A stretch of 64,000 bases of DNA from Conus ventricosus (GCA_018398815.1 CM031622.1:17412891-17476890), one strand, 5' to 3'; numbered from the stretch's first letter, positions 1 to 13,723 are shown. The notes: generated by a model from the sequence alone, not told the origin. Numbers and translations are program-made.

Positions 1-1358
1 GGGTCGGGACTCATCAGGGAGACACGGCTGGTTGTGTCTGCGCTCCCGGCGTCAAATAGAGACACACCACAGTCCATAATACTGTGGTGTTCTCACCACC
101 ATGGGTGCAAAAAAAGAATCCAATAGCACCCCCAGAGCAGCCAGCGAAGAGTAGTAAATGCAACCAAACGAAAGTGTGGAGAGGAAAAAAAGTTGCTGTA
201 AAACTAAAGACATTATGCAAATAATATAAAATGTAGGGGACAGTCTTTGAGCCTACGCCTGAGGATCCACCCAAAGATGCAAAGGAGATCAAAAGACAAA
301 CACACAGACGGACAGAAACAAATACAAATAACCTCAATTTAATCAAAGCAAAAATCGGAAATGAAATGAGGTAGGAACAGTAAATGATAAACAGTAAAAC
401 AAGTGGGGTATGTTTTGCTCCCATAAGGAACCCTAACACAGAGTAACTTTTATTCAAGACTGGCACATCCTTTTAAACTTGAATAAAGTCAGACAAATAC
501 ATAGACGAACAATCTAATAGTGGGGGAAAAGTTACTCTGTGTTAGCTGGAGCAAAACATACCCCACTTGTTTACTGTTTATCGTTTACTGTTCCCTACCT
601 CATTTCATTTCCGATTTTTGCTTTGATTAGATTGTGGTTATTTGTATTTGTTTCTGTCCGTCTGTGTGTTTGTCTTTTGATCTCCCTTGCATCTTTGGGT
701 GGATCCTCAGGCGAAGGCTCAAAGACTGTCCCCTACATTTTATATTATTTGCATAATGTCTTTAGTTTTACAGCAACTTTTTTTCCTCCCCACACTTTCG
801 TTTGGTTGCATTTACTACTCTTCGCTGGCTGCTCTGGGGTGCTATTGGATTCTTTTTTGCACCCATGGTGGTGAGAACACCACAGTATTATGGACTGTGG
901 TGTGTCTCTATTTGACGCCGGGAGCGCAGACACAACCAGCCGTGTCTCCCTGATGAGTCCCGACCCAGCGGGCGAAAGGCCTCGGAGCAGGCAATACAAA
1001 TATATCTGCCTTCAAAAGGGATTGCGATGGTTCTCTTATGCAGCTAGTGAAGAGTTTTCATATCTGTAACAGATTTTTTTTTTTTTTAAATTTCATTTTC
1101 CCAGTTTCTCCATCTTCAAACTCCCCTTTCCCCTGCCCTCAAGTCCAAATCTTTGCCAGACAGTTCAGTTGTTGGCCTGTGCTTGTTTTTTCCCCCACTA
1201 TTAGATTGTTCGTCTATGTATTTGTCTGACTTTATTCAAGTTTAAAAGGCTGTGCCAGTCTTGAATAAAAGTTAATCTGTGTTAGGGTTCCTTATGGGAG
1301 CAAAACATACCCCACTTGTTTATCGTTTACTGTTCCCTACCTCATTTCATTTCCGATT
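1..1358. repeat. Large foldback (inverted) repeat with a third partial copy
   Basis: Bases 1-448 are the reverse complement of about 530-966, with an 81-base spacer. The spacer and the inner part of the left arm (about 360-526) recur once more, in the right arm's orientation, at about 1191-1358. The window starts inside the left arm, so the element may extend further. Open frames across the arms (up to 150 codons) are low-complexity and hydrophobic, match no family I know, and are not called as genes. The right arm ends at a hammerhead-like core. Arrays of direct and inverted terminal copies with hammerhead motifs are typical of Penelope-like retroelements, so a non-coding Penelope-related terminal repeat is the best guess. 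No reverse transcriptase is visible here. Confidence 0.75.
921..985 (+). ncRNA. Hammerhead-ribozyme-like core (candidate)
   Basis: CTGATGA at 950-956 and GAAA at 974-977 have the spacing of the hammerhead core. The intervening bases can form a short stem II (G-C, U-G, C-G, C-G). AGACAC (928-933) and GTGTCT (942-947) can pair as a stem I just upstream. I could not find a convincing NUH cleavage site and stem III, so this may be a decayed or coincidental motif. The reverse complement of the same core lies at the window start, in the left arm of the foldback. Confidence 0.33.
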
Positions 1359-2110
1359 TTCATCAGCACTAATTTACACCAATTCTAAATTTCATCAGCA
1401 TTAAGTTACACCAATTCTAAATTTCATCAACATTACCCCAATTCTAAATTTCATCAGCATTAAATAGTTCTAAATTTCATCGCCACTAAGTTACCCCAAT
1501 TCTAAATTTCATCAGGACTAAGTTACCCCCATTTCTAAATTCCATCGGCACTAAGTTACCCGAATTCTAAATTTCATCAGCATTAAGTAACACCAATTCT
1601 AAATTTCATCGGCACTAAGTTACACCAATTCTAAATTTCATCAGCATTAAGTAACACCAATTCTAAATTTCATCGGCACTAAGTTACCCCAATTCTAAAT
1701 TTCATCAGCATTAAGTTACCCCAATTCTAAATTTCATCGGCACTAAGCTACCCCAATTCTAAATTTCATCAGCACTAAGTTACCCCAATTCTAAATTTCA
1801 TCAGCATTAAGTTACACCAATTCTAAATTTTATCAACATTAAGCTACCCCAATTCTAAATTCCTTTAAGAATAAATCATACCAATTTTTAATGTCACCAG
1901 CAGTAAGTCACACCAATTCTGAATTTTATCAACACTAAATTAGACCAGTTCATAATTTCATCAGTACTAAGTTCCCTCTGTCCAAAATTTCATCAGCTCT
2001 AAGTTATTTCGGCTCTACCTTTCATCAACTCTAAATAACCTCAGTGAGCTATGTTCATTTCTAAATAACCTCCGTTCTAAATTGATCACCTCCAATTAAG
2101 ATCATCCCCG
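1355..2110. repeat. 32-bp minisatellite
   Basis: Tandem units containing TTTCATCAGCA and ACCCCAATTCTAAA repeat with a period near 32 bp, about 16 recognisable copies between 1355 and 1865. They decay progressively to about 2300, where only scattered TTTCATCA and CTAAGTT words remain. No coding signal. Confidence 0.85.
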
Positions 2111-2929
2111 AATTCTTCAGTTGCAAGCTAACCCTGGTCCAATTACTCAAGTTTTCTGAGCTCGTGAGCTCTAAGTTCTCTCACTCTAAATTTCATCAGT
2201 TCCATGGTACTTTGTCTCTAAGTTTCATTAGCACTTGAGTTCAGGGCAACCTCTGCTCAGTTCATCGATTCAAAGTTGTTCTGATCTAAGTTTTCTCAGT
2301 GGTAACGTCTCTAAAATGAATTGTGTTTTGATAGACTGTAACACCTTTATAGTTACACAGGTAAAGTTAGAACTATCAGTAACAACTGTACCGCCGTGTA
2401 AATGAGTAAAAATGTGTCTTTGCAATGAATCACAAACAATACGGTCTTTTTCTGCCTTCCGTCCATTTGGGAAAGAGAACGTACGGTGAGAAGATAACCG
2501 TAGTTTGTTTCATTTTTACTTTAGTTTTATAATTGTAGTGCCCGTGCCTCAAGATTGCAGCAATAAATAGATGTAGCACGACTTGATGTCTTGAACATGT
2601 TCCGTGATGGGAGTACTGGTCAGCAAACGAGTCTGTCATTTTCTTCTGCGTTGGTTTGCTTTGTCCTGCCTTCCTGCCTGTCTGATAGCCATACTGTCTG
2701 GTCCTTCTTCGTTGACTGAACATCAACAGTGGTTTAATTTATTGCAAAATAGTTATTAATGTCATTATCAAGTGCAAGTCTCATTCCTGGCGTGCCTCCT
2801 CCCCATACATGTTCGTCCGAGCTAAAAACAACATGATTTGACTTGATGGGCGGTTCGCTAACATTTATTTAAGATTTGATGAACATATCTTGAATTCCCA
2901 CCCCCTCCCCCCCCCCCCCCTCTCTCCTC
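2111..2929. other. No gene seen; decayed repeat and AT-rich spacer
   Basis: The first 200 bases are degenerate remains of the 32-bp array. I see no conserved protein, RNA gene or transposon in the rest. A 31-bp sequence beginning TGGGCGGTTCGCTAACATTT at about 2847-2877 recurs almost exactly near 17447-17477, in the same orientation, which marks an interspersed repeat. Confidence 0.5.
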
Positions 2930-3156
2930 TCTCTCGCTCTCGGGGTCACGTGATTTGACATGCAGCGACAGGGCGCCATTTATTTCAGCTGCGGCAATTG
3001 TTGACTATTCCTGTGACAATGCCAGTTACTGGACTTCCAGCGACTGCGGAGACAGTCCTAACCGCCCTGCTGACTGAAAACTGTGTTTCAAGTTGGAAAA
3101 TTACTGGAGAAGGCAGCAACACAGTGGTCGTTCTGTGACTGAAGCCAATCAGCCCA

Positions 3157-3735
3157 GTGTCAACAACAATGGCGGATCCTGTGCTGAACCGGAGAACGCA
3201 AGTTCAGTACAGGAAGAAGGAAGAAGCCCCCCCCCCCCCCCCCCCCCCCCCCTCCGCCAGGTGCAACGGCATCAAGAGAGATCAAACCAGCAGAACAGAC
3301 GCCTTGAACAGGTTGGTGCTGGTCTCGGTGTTACTAGTGACGACAATCAACTGGCCGTGCCCAACACTGAATCGGATGAACACAGTACACAACAGTGCAG
3401 ATGAACAGATCAAGCCGACTCGCGATGATGATGACACGTCGCATATTCAGGACACGCTTCTGTCTTTGCATTCCGATCTGTCGGAGTGTGACATCATGGA
3501 CCCAGAAATCCACCCGTCGGACATCGACACAGGTCTGGAACAAGCTACAGACAAAATAGTCGCCGGTTTTGACAGGTGCAGAGACGATTGCGAGATCCAC
3601 ACAGAAATAAAGCATTTTGGAAAGTCGTGCTTCATCAAACGGATGCGGGTGTGCTGCTGTGTGAATCAGACGATGTCGTTCTGGAACATTCCTGCGATCC
3701 GTGTTCGGAGGACGACAGCTTATTCTGGTTTGTAA
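3157..3735 (+). CDS. Hypothetical open frame, possibly a transposon or first-exon fragment
   Basis: The frame encodes a proline run (from a C tract near 3230-3252) followed by an acidic stretch. The best protein-like part is about 3409-3620 (DTSHIQDTLLSLHSDLSEC and onward). After about 3635 an alternative frame looks more protein-like and ends in a Cys/Asp-rich piece with CDPCSEDD, reminiscent of the start of a B-box-type zinc-binding motif. This suggests a frameshift. Upstream, 2940-3010 is CpG-rich and contains CACGTG and GGCGCCAT, as a promoter or 5' UTR might. A splice donor-like GTTTGTAAAG lies near 3726. I do not recognise the protein and no second exon is evident. Confidence 0.25.
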   Translation: MSTTMADPVLNRRTQVQYRKKEEAPPPPPPPPSARCNGIKRDQTSRTDALNRLVLVSVLLVTTINWPCPTLNRMNTVHNSADEQIKPTRDDDDTSHIQDTLLSLHSDLSECDIMDPEIHPSDIDTGLEQATDKIVAGFDRCRDDCEIHTEIKHFGKSCFIKRMRVCCCVNQTMSFWNIPAIRVRRTTAYSGL

Positions 3736-3899
3736 AGCAAGAATAAAACACATGTCAACAGAGAAATGTGTTAAACTGGCCAGCCTTCGGAAAGGAAGAC
3801 GCATCGGCAACACGAAGCATGCAGAGACCCAAGCATGTGCTTTACGGCGGCTGCACGCTCTCCACGGACTGATCCAGTTTTACCTGGGGTGACCGTCGT

Positions 3900-4923
3900 C
3901 AACATAACTGACAGTGAATACCAGTGACATTTTCTCGTTCTCGATTTTGTCATGTAAAGTGAAAGAAAATGACATTGATGTGGTTTCCATGTCAATGAAA
4001 TCGAAATCGAATCGCGGTTTGTTGTTGTACATCGCGCCGATTTGTTTAATGGGCTGTACAGCCTAATAGCATTAAGCTTCATTCGTTCGTTCGTTCGTTT
4101 TCCTCTCTCTCTCCTCTCTCTCTCTCCATCCGCGTCTCTCTTGTTTCCTCAGCTTCTATCGTTCCGTTTTCTCTCTCTCTCTCTCTCTCTCTCGCATGCA
4201 ACGCGTTGCCTCGTGTTTGTTTCCTCAGCTTTAGTTTACCGTGGATTTATAATTTTTCTCGTTTTCTGTCCAGAAGTTCCATGTTCTTTCTTTCTTCTAA
4301 TTAGCTCTAACGTTTCCTTATTTCTCACACCTTTCTTCCTTACCATTTAATCTGCAGTTTCTATGTTCCTTTATTGGACTTTTTTTCCACAGTCTTAAGT
4401 TCCCTCACCTCCTCAATTTTATTTTCCCTCGTTTTTTTTTGTTTTTTTTTTTTTCGTAGCCTTATGTCACTTAGACCAACGGCTCTTTGTTATTTCCCTC
4501 GCGTTTTTTCCTTGTTTCTCCATGTTCTACGTTTTGTTTCGTCTTTCCCAACGTAATGTTTTCCTATGAGTTTATTTTTTAACACGATGTTCCCAATGAT
4601 TCAGTCACTTTTGTTCACTCTTCCACGTAATTTTCATCCGGTCTTTTATGTTGTTTGTTTTTTTTCTCAGCTCACCGTTTCCCCAGTATTCACTGTTCTT
4701 GTGTTCTGCTCAGCTCTTGTTTCCCATCGGTTGTCTTCATTCTGTCTTTTTTTTTGTTGTGTTTTTTTTTTTTGTCTCACTCTACGTCCCCATCTCTCAC
4801 GATCCTTGTTGTTCCATGGCTCCTGATCTCCTTGTTGTCTCCTTGTCTATGTCCTGCTCTTTTCCTTCTCTTGCCTCTTGCTTTCTTTTGTTTTCCCTGC
4901 ACTGTCCATCTCTCCCCTTTTGT
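3900..4923. other. Pyrimidine-rich intronic stretch, no gene seen
   Basis: The sequence is dominated by T- and C-rich simple sequence: TTCG repeats near 4081-4100, two CT runs at 4103-4130 and 4170-4192, and T runs near 4431-4454 and 4748-4773. Open frames here are simple Phe/Leu/Ser translations of that composition. Nothing functional is supported. Confidence 0.6.
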
Positions 4924-6480
4924 TTGTATGCTGGATCTGCCATCTGTTTGTCCTTTGCTTGATCTGCTATCTGTTTGTCCTTTGCTTGATCTGCTATCTG
5001 TTTGTCCTTTGCTGGATCTGCCATCTGTTTGTCCTTTGCTTGATCTGCTATCTGTTTGTCCTTTGCTTGATCTGCTATCTGTTTGTCCTTTGCTGGATCT
5101 GCCATCTGTTTGTCCTTTGCTTGATCTGCTATCTGTTTGTCCTTTGCTTGATCTGCTATCTGTTTGTCCTTTGCTTGATCTGCTATCTGTTTGTCCTTTG
5201 CTGGATCTGCCATCTGTGTGTCCTTTGCTGGATCTGCCATCTGTATGTCCTTTGCTTGATCTGCCATCTGTTTGTCCTTTGCTGGATCTGCCATATGTGT
5301 GTCCTTTGCTGGATCTGCCATCTGTATGTCCTTTGCTTGATCTGCCATCTGTGTGTCCTTTGCTGGATCTGCCATCTGTATGTCCTTTGCTTGATCTGCT
5401 ATCTGTTTGTCTTTTGCTGGATCTGCCATCTGTATGTCCTTTGCTTGATCTGCCATCTGTATTTCCTTTGCTTGATCTGCCATCTGTATGTCCTTTGCTT
5501 GATCTGCCATCTGTATGTTCATTGCTTGATCTGCAATCTGTATGTTCTTTGATTGATCTGCCATCTGTATTTTCTTTGCTTGATCTGCCATCTGTATGTC
5601 CTTTGCTTGATCTGCCATCTGAGTGTTCTTTGCTTGATCTGCAATCTGTATGTTCTTTGCTTGATCTGCCATTTGTATGTCCTTTGCTTGATCTGCCATC
5701 TTAGTGTCCTTTGCTTGATCTGCCATCTTAGTGTTCTTTGCTTGATCTGCAATCTGTATGTCCTTTGCTTGATCTGCCATCTTAGTGTCCTTTGCTTGAT
5801 CTGCCATCTTAGTGTTCTTTGCTTGATCTGCAATCTGTATGTTCTTTGCTTGATCTGCCATCTGTATGTCCTTTGCTGGATCTGCCATCTGAGTGTTCTT
5901 TGCTTGATCTGCAATCTGTATGTTCTTTGCTTGATCTGCCATCTGTATGTTCTTTGCTTGATCTGCCATCTTAGTGTCCTTTGCTTGATCTGCCATCTTA
6001 GTGTTCTTTGCTTGATCTGCAATCTGTATGTTCTTTGCTTGATCTGCCATCTGTATGTCCTTTGCTGGATCTGTCATCTGTATGTCCTTTGCTGGATCTG
6101 CCATCTGTATGTCCTTTGCTGGATCTGCCATCTGTATGTCCTTTGCTTGATCTGCCATCTGTATGTCCTTTGCTGGATCTGCCATCTGTATGTCCTTTGC
6201 TTGATCTGCCATCTGTATGTCCTTTGCTTGATCTGCCATCTGTATGTCCTTTGCTTGATCTGCCATCTGATGTCTTTGCTTGATCTGCCATCTGTATGTT
6301 CTTTGCTTCGCATGTATGTTCTTGCTGTCTGCCATCTTAGTGTTCTTTGTTTGATCTGCCATCTGTATGTTCTTTGCTTGATCTGCCATCTGTATGTCCT
6401 TTCTGATTTGCTTGATCTGCCATCTGTATGTCCTTTCTGATTTGCTTGATCTGCCATCTGTATGTCCTTTCTGATTTTTT
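4924..6480. repeat. 27-bp minisatellite, open in several frames
   Basis: About 57 tandem copies of a 27-bp unit (TGATCTGCCATCTGTATGTCC plus TTTGCT). Because 27 is a multiple of three and the unit lacks stops in several frames, it generates long spurious frames on both strands. The longest is 567 codons on the minus strand, with the nine-residue repeat AKDIQMADQ. Variants (CTTAG, TTTGT, GAGTG) form sub-blocks, which points to local amplification. No start context, splice signals or flanking domain support translation. Confidence 0.9.
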
Positions 6481-6672
6481 TCAGCTCCATATTCCTTCAC
6501 TGTTTGATCTATTGACTGTGTGTTCCCTCACTTTTTCAGCTCTGTATTCAATCGCTCCTTGTTATCTTAGCGGCACATTCCTTTAGAGTTTGTCTATGTA
6601 CCCTCGCTTCTTTTGTCAGCTCTATGTTCCCAAGCAATTTATTGGTGCGATTCGTTTAGCTCAGTGATCCAT

Positions 6673-6709
<37 letters not shown>

Positions 6710-7074
6710 CGTCTTCGCTCTCTAAACTTCCATGTTCCTCCGGGTTTTGTTTTGTTTTGTTTCTTTGTTTTCTGACTTCTTTACTCCTTGCTCATTGTTC
6801 TCTAGTGCTATGGTCCATCGGGCCCCATGTTCCTTCACCTTGAAGTATGCCCTTCCCTTCGCGCTATCCCCGACTTCCATCTCTAGAGAAAAGATGACGT
6901 AAACAGTCTCCAGATTCACACTCACAGGTTTTGTACTGTTTTTACCTGCTAAGAATCTGGCTATGAACTCGTTACCTCCGAAACAGAACAAAACAACCTG
7001 ATGACAATGAGAATCTTTATGAAGAGCTGGACGGTATAAAGTCTTCAGAAAAAGACAAAACAAAAGTAACTCAC
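6481..7074. other. Cadherin intron: poly-C tract and unique sequence
   Basis: Lies 3' of the 7075-7395 exon on the minus strand. It contains a C run of about 34 bases at 6675-6708 and TTTTG repeats near 6748-6765. No exon with both splice sites was found. Confidence 0.5.
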
Positions 7075-7395
7075 CCAAGTACACACTTGACATCTCTAAG
7101 GAGCTCGTCACGAAAACTGGGTCATTGTCGTTGACGTCAGTCACGGTCACCTCGACCTCTGCGGTGGCGCTTTTCCCGCCACTGTCCGAGACAGCGACCT
7201 TCAGCGTGAGCGGGAAGGAGGGTTGCCTTCCTTGTCCAGCTCCTTGAGGTTGGTGAGGACGGGCACGTGGACGTCCGAGAAGACGAAGTAGTCGCTGTAG
7301 GCGCCTGGCACCACGGAGAAGGTGTGAGACGTGGCGTCCACGGTGTCGTCTTCGTCGGCCACCGTGAAGGACAGCGTGGCCGCCATGGAAGAGGG
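7075..7395 (-). CDS. Cadherin-repeat exon (most 3' in the window)
   Basis: The minus-strand exon is bounded by an acceptor (GTCAG just upstream, 7396-7400) and a GTGAGT donor (7069-7074). It encodes an extracellular cadherin repeat: strand residues ATLSFTVADEDD, then VAVSDSGGK and the calcium-binding linker TVTDVNDNDPVF. Cadherin repeats are calcium-dependent adhesion modules on the cell surface. A one-base indel near 7222-7235 splits the frame, since SFPLTLKVAVSD lies in a different frame from ELDKEGN; sequencing error is likely. The exon starts at phase 0, matching the phase-0 end of the exon at 9914-10104. The subfamily cannot be named from this piece. Confidence 0.85.
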
Positions 7396-8205
7396 CTGAC
7401 GGAAACACGACACGCTTGGATGAATTGGTCGTTTAATCCTTCAATGCGTTCGTTTGTTTGTTCCTTGTTCTTTTCTTTTCTTTTTTTTAATCTGTTCATC
7501 CTTTCTTTCCTTCCTTCACTCGTGTGTTCCTCCCTTCCTTCCCATGATTATTTTGACAAATGTAATGATGTCTATTTTTCATTTAATTGCTGTTTCTGTT
7601 TTCATGTCGTGGCATCTTTTGTATTTCTCCCACCCCCACCCCCCACCCCCTCCGCCCCCACCTCTACTCCTCCTACCCCTGTGGTACTACTGGCAAGTTG
7701 CTTCTTTCCGTTCTCCCATTCATAATCACACCCGGGGTCATCCTGCCGCAGCTCCTGTACCGGCAGTCTACAAGGAGAAATCAGTATTAGGTGGACGTGA
7801 GGCAACCTACCAGAGGAGGTACTGCACTTCTGGCCTATATGTGCAGTAGTGCCTATTCTAATCATAATACGTAAGGCACCACCTACTTACACCGCTACTG
7901 ACGACATGGATTGCCACTATTTGAGAAAATGGCAAGAAATGAAAGAATATGCACAAATTGTTATGACGGAAACATTGACGACGAATTTCATGATCGGTTT
8001 ATTTCTCGATATTTTTGTGGAAAGTGAGAAAAAGATTGTTATGAAGTTATACAAGCACTTCCAATTGTTTGCATATGAGCAGTAATATTCACACACAATG
8101 ATACTCTGCGTATGCCTAATATTATGTAGTAAATGCTAGAGTTCAATAAACGTAACAACCACTAATTGATTGTGAAAGATATCATATTCACGTGATATCA
8201 CACAC
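7396..8205. other. Cadherin intron, no gene seen
   Basis: Intronic sequence between exons 9914-10104 and 7075-7395. It has T-rich stretches (7470-7490) and a C/CA-rich segment near 7628-7680. A short AT-rich open frame at 7849-8085 has no recognisable domain. Confidence 0.5.
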
Positions 8206-8211
8206 ATGCAC

Positions 8212-8275
<64 letters not shown>

Positions 8276-8288
8276 CTGAACAATTAAG

Positions 8289-8328
<40 letters not shown>

Positions 8329-8350
8329 ATATATATATAATATATATGTG

Positions 8351-8397
<47 letters not shown>

Positions 8398-8400
8398 GTG
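8206..8400. repeat. Compound microsatellite (GA)n-(TA)n-(GT)n
   Basis: A GA run at about 8216-8271, TA tracts at 8288-8347 and a GT run at 8350-8402, almost contiguous. Confidence 0.95.
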
Positions 8401-8534
8401 TGTGATCGGTGTGTGTATGTGTGTAAGTTCGATAACTTTCTAAGTTATTGATGTAAACTGTGATAAACGATGCAAATACAGGGTAAGCATGTGTATCAGA
8501 AAATACTTTTCCATCGTCATTATGATTTTTGTTT

Positions 8535-8690
8535 CTGTAAAATACATAGCAACAGCCAGTAAGGTGTAAAATACATAGCAAGCCAGGTCCACGTTAGGTG
8601 TAAAATACATAGCAACAGCCAGTAAGGTGTAAAATACATAGCAACAGCCCGTAAGGTGTAAAATACATAGCAACAGCCAGTAAGGTTATA
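8535..8690. repeat. 29-bp minisatellite
   Basis: Five or so copies of a roughly 29-bp unit (GTAAAATACATAGCAACAGC then CAGTAAGGT), one interrupted near 8578-8598. Confidence 0.85.
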
Positions 8691-8879
8691 TTGTATGCGT
8701 CTGACAAAATGTTGCAGTGTACATGTGAATGTGTATTATGGACATAATTCATTGCAAGGTAAGCTTGGATGGAGGGGCGGGGGTTGGGGGGGTGGGGGGG
8801 GGGGGACCTAAATATGGGATATTGAATTAACACGAACAACGTGAACAATTTTATTTGTGTCCCATCACTAACCTGATTG

Positions 8880-9075
8880 ACCGTCTGCGCCCACCAAAGC
8901 TGACATTATCGATCCCCGGCCAAAGCTTGGATGTCACCACTAGTGAAATTATTGCTTATGTAACTGTTTTTTAATCACACCATAAAGTAGCCACGCGCCG
9001 TCTTTGGGGATTTGCAGGATTCAAACTCGCAGCATCTGACCGCTAATACGGAGCTCGATCATTGTACCAGCCCCC
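8880..9075 (-). mobile_element. Possible tRNA-derived SINE head, weak
   Basis: On the minus strand, about 9075 to 9010 reads like a tRNA-related promoter: a B-box-like GAGTTTGAATCCTGC follows TCGAGCTCCGTATTAGCGG. No clear tail or target duplication was found, so this may be an old SINE fragment or a chance match. The (G)n tract at 8778-8805 lies just beyond it. Confidence 0.25.
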
Positions 9076-9420
9076 GTCAGCCAGTGAAGTGTGGAAGATA
9101 TTCCTGAATGTGCTAACATTGCATGTTACAGTCAGCCAGTGAAGTGTGGAAGATGTTCCTGAATGTGCTAACATTGCATGTTACAGTCAGCCAGTGAAGT
9201 GTGGAAGATATTCCTGAATGTGCTAACATTGCATGTTACAGTCTGCCAGTGAAGTGTGGAAGATATTCCTGAATGTGCTAACATTGCATGTTACAGTCAG
9301 CCAGTGAAGTGTGGAAGATGTTCCTGAATGTGCTGACATTGCATGTTACAGTCAGCCAGTGAAGTGTGGAAGATGTTCCTGAATGTGCTAACATTGCATG
9401 TTACAGTCAGCCAGTGTCAG
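9076..9420. repeat. 55-bp minisatellite
   Basis: Six complete tandem copies begin at about 9076, 9131, 9186, 9241, 9296 and 9351, with a partial seventh. The unit contains CAGCCAGTGAAGTGTGGAAG and GTGCTAACATTGCATGTTAC. Copies differ mainly at one position (GATATTCC or GATGTTCC), which implies recent amplification. Confidence 0.95.
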
Positions 9421-9913
9421 GCGGCGGTACACGGAGCGAGCTTAGAGCTTCCCTTTTCCAAGAAAGTGTCCCTTGTTTGTTCTGTGGGCCTCCTCTTCGT
9501 CCGTGTGCTAGAAGAAAGGGTACCGCATTCAGCTATAGTTTGGCAATAATGTTCTTGCCATTGTTACACCATGGAACAAAATGTTCACTTGATTGTTATT
9601 TGGTGTCTACGTTTCTACCCTCACTTCAGGTTTCTTAAGGAAATGATTGATTCTGTGTTTTAAAATCAATAAATACGAAACAAGATGGGTACATGGGGGA
9701 GTGCCTATTTCCCACCAAGGATCTGCCTTTTGATCCGGATTCGCACCAGAATCAAACTGCTTTGACCTTGGGCCCCGCTCCATCTTTCCACCCAGTGGCG
9801 TCAAAACCAGTCCGACACTAGTTGCCTAATCGTGTTGACAGACCGACAGCCGTGGCTGAAAACATTCCTCCGTGGCGGAGGTAGAGATGGACTTACAAGT
9901 GTTACCGACTTAC
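9421..9913. other. Cadherin intron, no gene seen
   Basis: Unique sequence after the 55-bp array. Around 9700-9790 the minus strand has a weak B-box-like GGTGCGAATCC, which could be an old SINE relic. No protein signal. Confidence 0.4.
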
Positions 9914-10104
9914 CGCCCCTTCCGGTACCGTCACCGAGGCGGAGTCTGGGGTGAGGGTGGGGGCGTCATTGACGTTCAACACTGACAGGGTCACAGTGCT
10001 GGTAGTCTGAAAGAAACCGTCGTTGGCCACGCATTCCATTTTGAAAGTGCGCGGGCCTGTCTCGTAGTCCAGTGACTGCCCGGATGCCAGCGTCACCTCA
10101 CCGG
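9914..10104 (-). CDS. Cadherin-repeat exon
   Basis: 191-bp minus-strand exon with acceptor CATCAG (ends 10105) and donor GTAAGT (9908-9913). It encodes LDYETGPRTFKMECVANDG, then TVTLSVLNVNDAPTLTPDS: the LDYE and DxND-type (NVNDAP) motifs of a cadherin repeat and the start of the next repeat. Its first two bases complete a codon begun by the exon at 13724-13894, and it ends at phase 0, agreeing with the next exon. The frame is intact. Confidence 0.88.
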
Positions 10105-10140
10105 CTGATGGAACGAGAACAGGATCAGGACTTTGATAAT

Positions 10141-10235
10141 CAAAAAAAAAAAAAAAAAAGTTTCATCCTCTTCCTATTTAAGCACCCTACCGTCCCCCCC
10201 CCCCCCCTCCCTACACACACACACACACACACCCA

Positions 10236-10290
<55 letters not shown>

Positions 10291-10320
10291 ACACACACAC
10301 ACACATTCTTCCTGTGGCCC
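10141..10320. repeat. Poly-A, poly-C and (CA)n/(CG)n microsatellites
   Basis: A run at 10142-10159, C run near 10194-10207, and CA/CG alternating repeats at 10213-10306. Confidence 0.95.
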
Positions 10321-10422
10321 TCTGTGGCTAGTGGCGGCCATACATCACTGTGTGCCACTGTTTGTTGTTGTTACTATAATCAGTATTCATTGAAGTAATT
10401 GAACAATCAACAGCCACGTGTT

Positions 10423-10643
<221 letters not shown>

Positions 10644-10779
10644 GTGGTATTCGATCAGGAAGTCAGAAATGGCTGTGGCCAGACCCATGTGACAGAAAAA
10701 ACTGACCCCCCCCCCCCCCCCCCCCCCCAAATCATATTTGAGGTCATTTACGACTTTTTTTTTTTTTTTTTTAGCAGCT

Positions 10780-12645
<1,866 letters not shown>

Positions 12646-12649
12646 AGAA

Positions 12650-13723
12650 ACAAAATCATAACCTGCAAGACTTACTTACTTTGCCATCAAATCATAACGT
12701 GCAAGGCTTACTTACTGGTGCCATCAAAATCATAACGTGCAAGGCTTACTTACTGGTGCCATCAAAATCATAACGTGCAAGGCTTACTTACTGGTGCCAT
12801 CAAAATCATAACGTGCAAGGCTTACTTACTGGTGCCATCAAAATCATAACGTGCAAGGCCTCTAGCACTTACTGGTGCCATCAAAATCATAACGTGCAAG
12901 GCCTTACACTTACTGGTGCCATCAAAATCATAACGTGCAAGGCTGACTTACTGGTGCCATCAAAATCATAACGTGCAAGGCTTACTTACTGGTGCCATCA
13001 AAATCATAACGTGCAAGGCCTACAAGGCTGACTTACTGGTGCCATCAAAATCATAACGTGCAAGGCCTACAAGGCTGACTTACTGGTGCCATCAAAATCA
13101 TAACCTGCAAGGCCTACAAGGCTTACTTACTGGTGCCATCAAAATCATAACCTGCAAGGCCTACAAGGCTGACTTACTGGTGCCATCAAAATCATGACCT
13201 GCAAGGCCTACAAGGCTGACTTACTGGTGCCATCAAAATCATAACGTGCAAGGCTTACTTACTGGTGCCATCAAAATCATAACCTGCAAGGCCTACAAGG
13301 CTTACTTACTGGTGCCATCAAAATCATAACCTGCAAGGCCTACAAGGCTGACTTACTGGTGCCATCAAAATCATGACCTGCAAGGCCTACAAGGCTAACT
13401 TACTGGTGCCATCAAAATCATAACGTGCAAGGCTTACTTACTGGTGCCATCAAAATCATAACCTGCAAGGCCTACAAGGCTTACTTACTGGTGCCATCAA
13501 AATCATAACCTGCAAGGCCTACAAGGCTGACTTACTGGTGCCATCAAAATCATGACCTGCAAGGCCTACAAGGCTGACTTACTGGTGCCACCAAAATCAT
13601 GACCTGCAAGGCCTACAAGGCTGACTTACTGGTGCCATCAAAATCATAACCTGCAAGGCCTACAAGGCTGACTTACTGGTGCCATCAAAATCATGACCTG
13701 CAAGGCCTACAAGGCTGACTTAC
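12650..13723. repeat. 38/47-bp minisatellite derived from an exon-intron junction
   Basis: About 23 tandem units, 38 bp in the older block and about 47 bp in the later block (extra CCTACAAGG). Each unit contains, on the minus strand, GATTTTGATGGCACCA directly followed by GTAAGT. That is the 3' end and splice donor of the adjacent cadherin exon (13724-13894). The array begins exactly at that exon's donor, so the intron downstream of the true splice site holds a long series of near-identical donor sequences. Confidence 0.92.

Noticed and set aside
14..466. 150-codon minus-strand frame in the foldback
   Set aside because: Hydrophobic low-complexity translation. The mirrored arm gives different frames, so it is not maintained as coding.
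4797..6500. 567-codon minus-strand open frame
   Set aside because: It is the translation of a 27-bp tandem repeat. Other frames and the other strand are equally open and no domain or splice context supports it.
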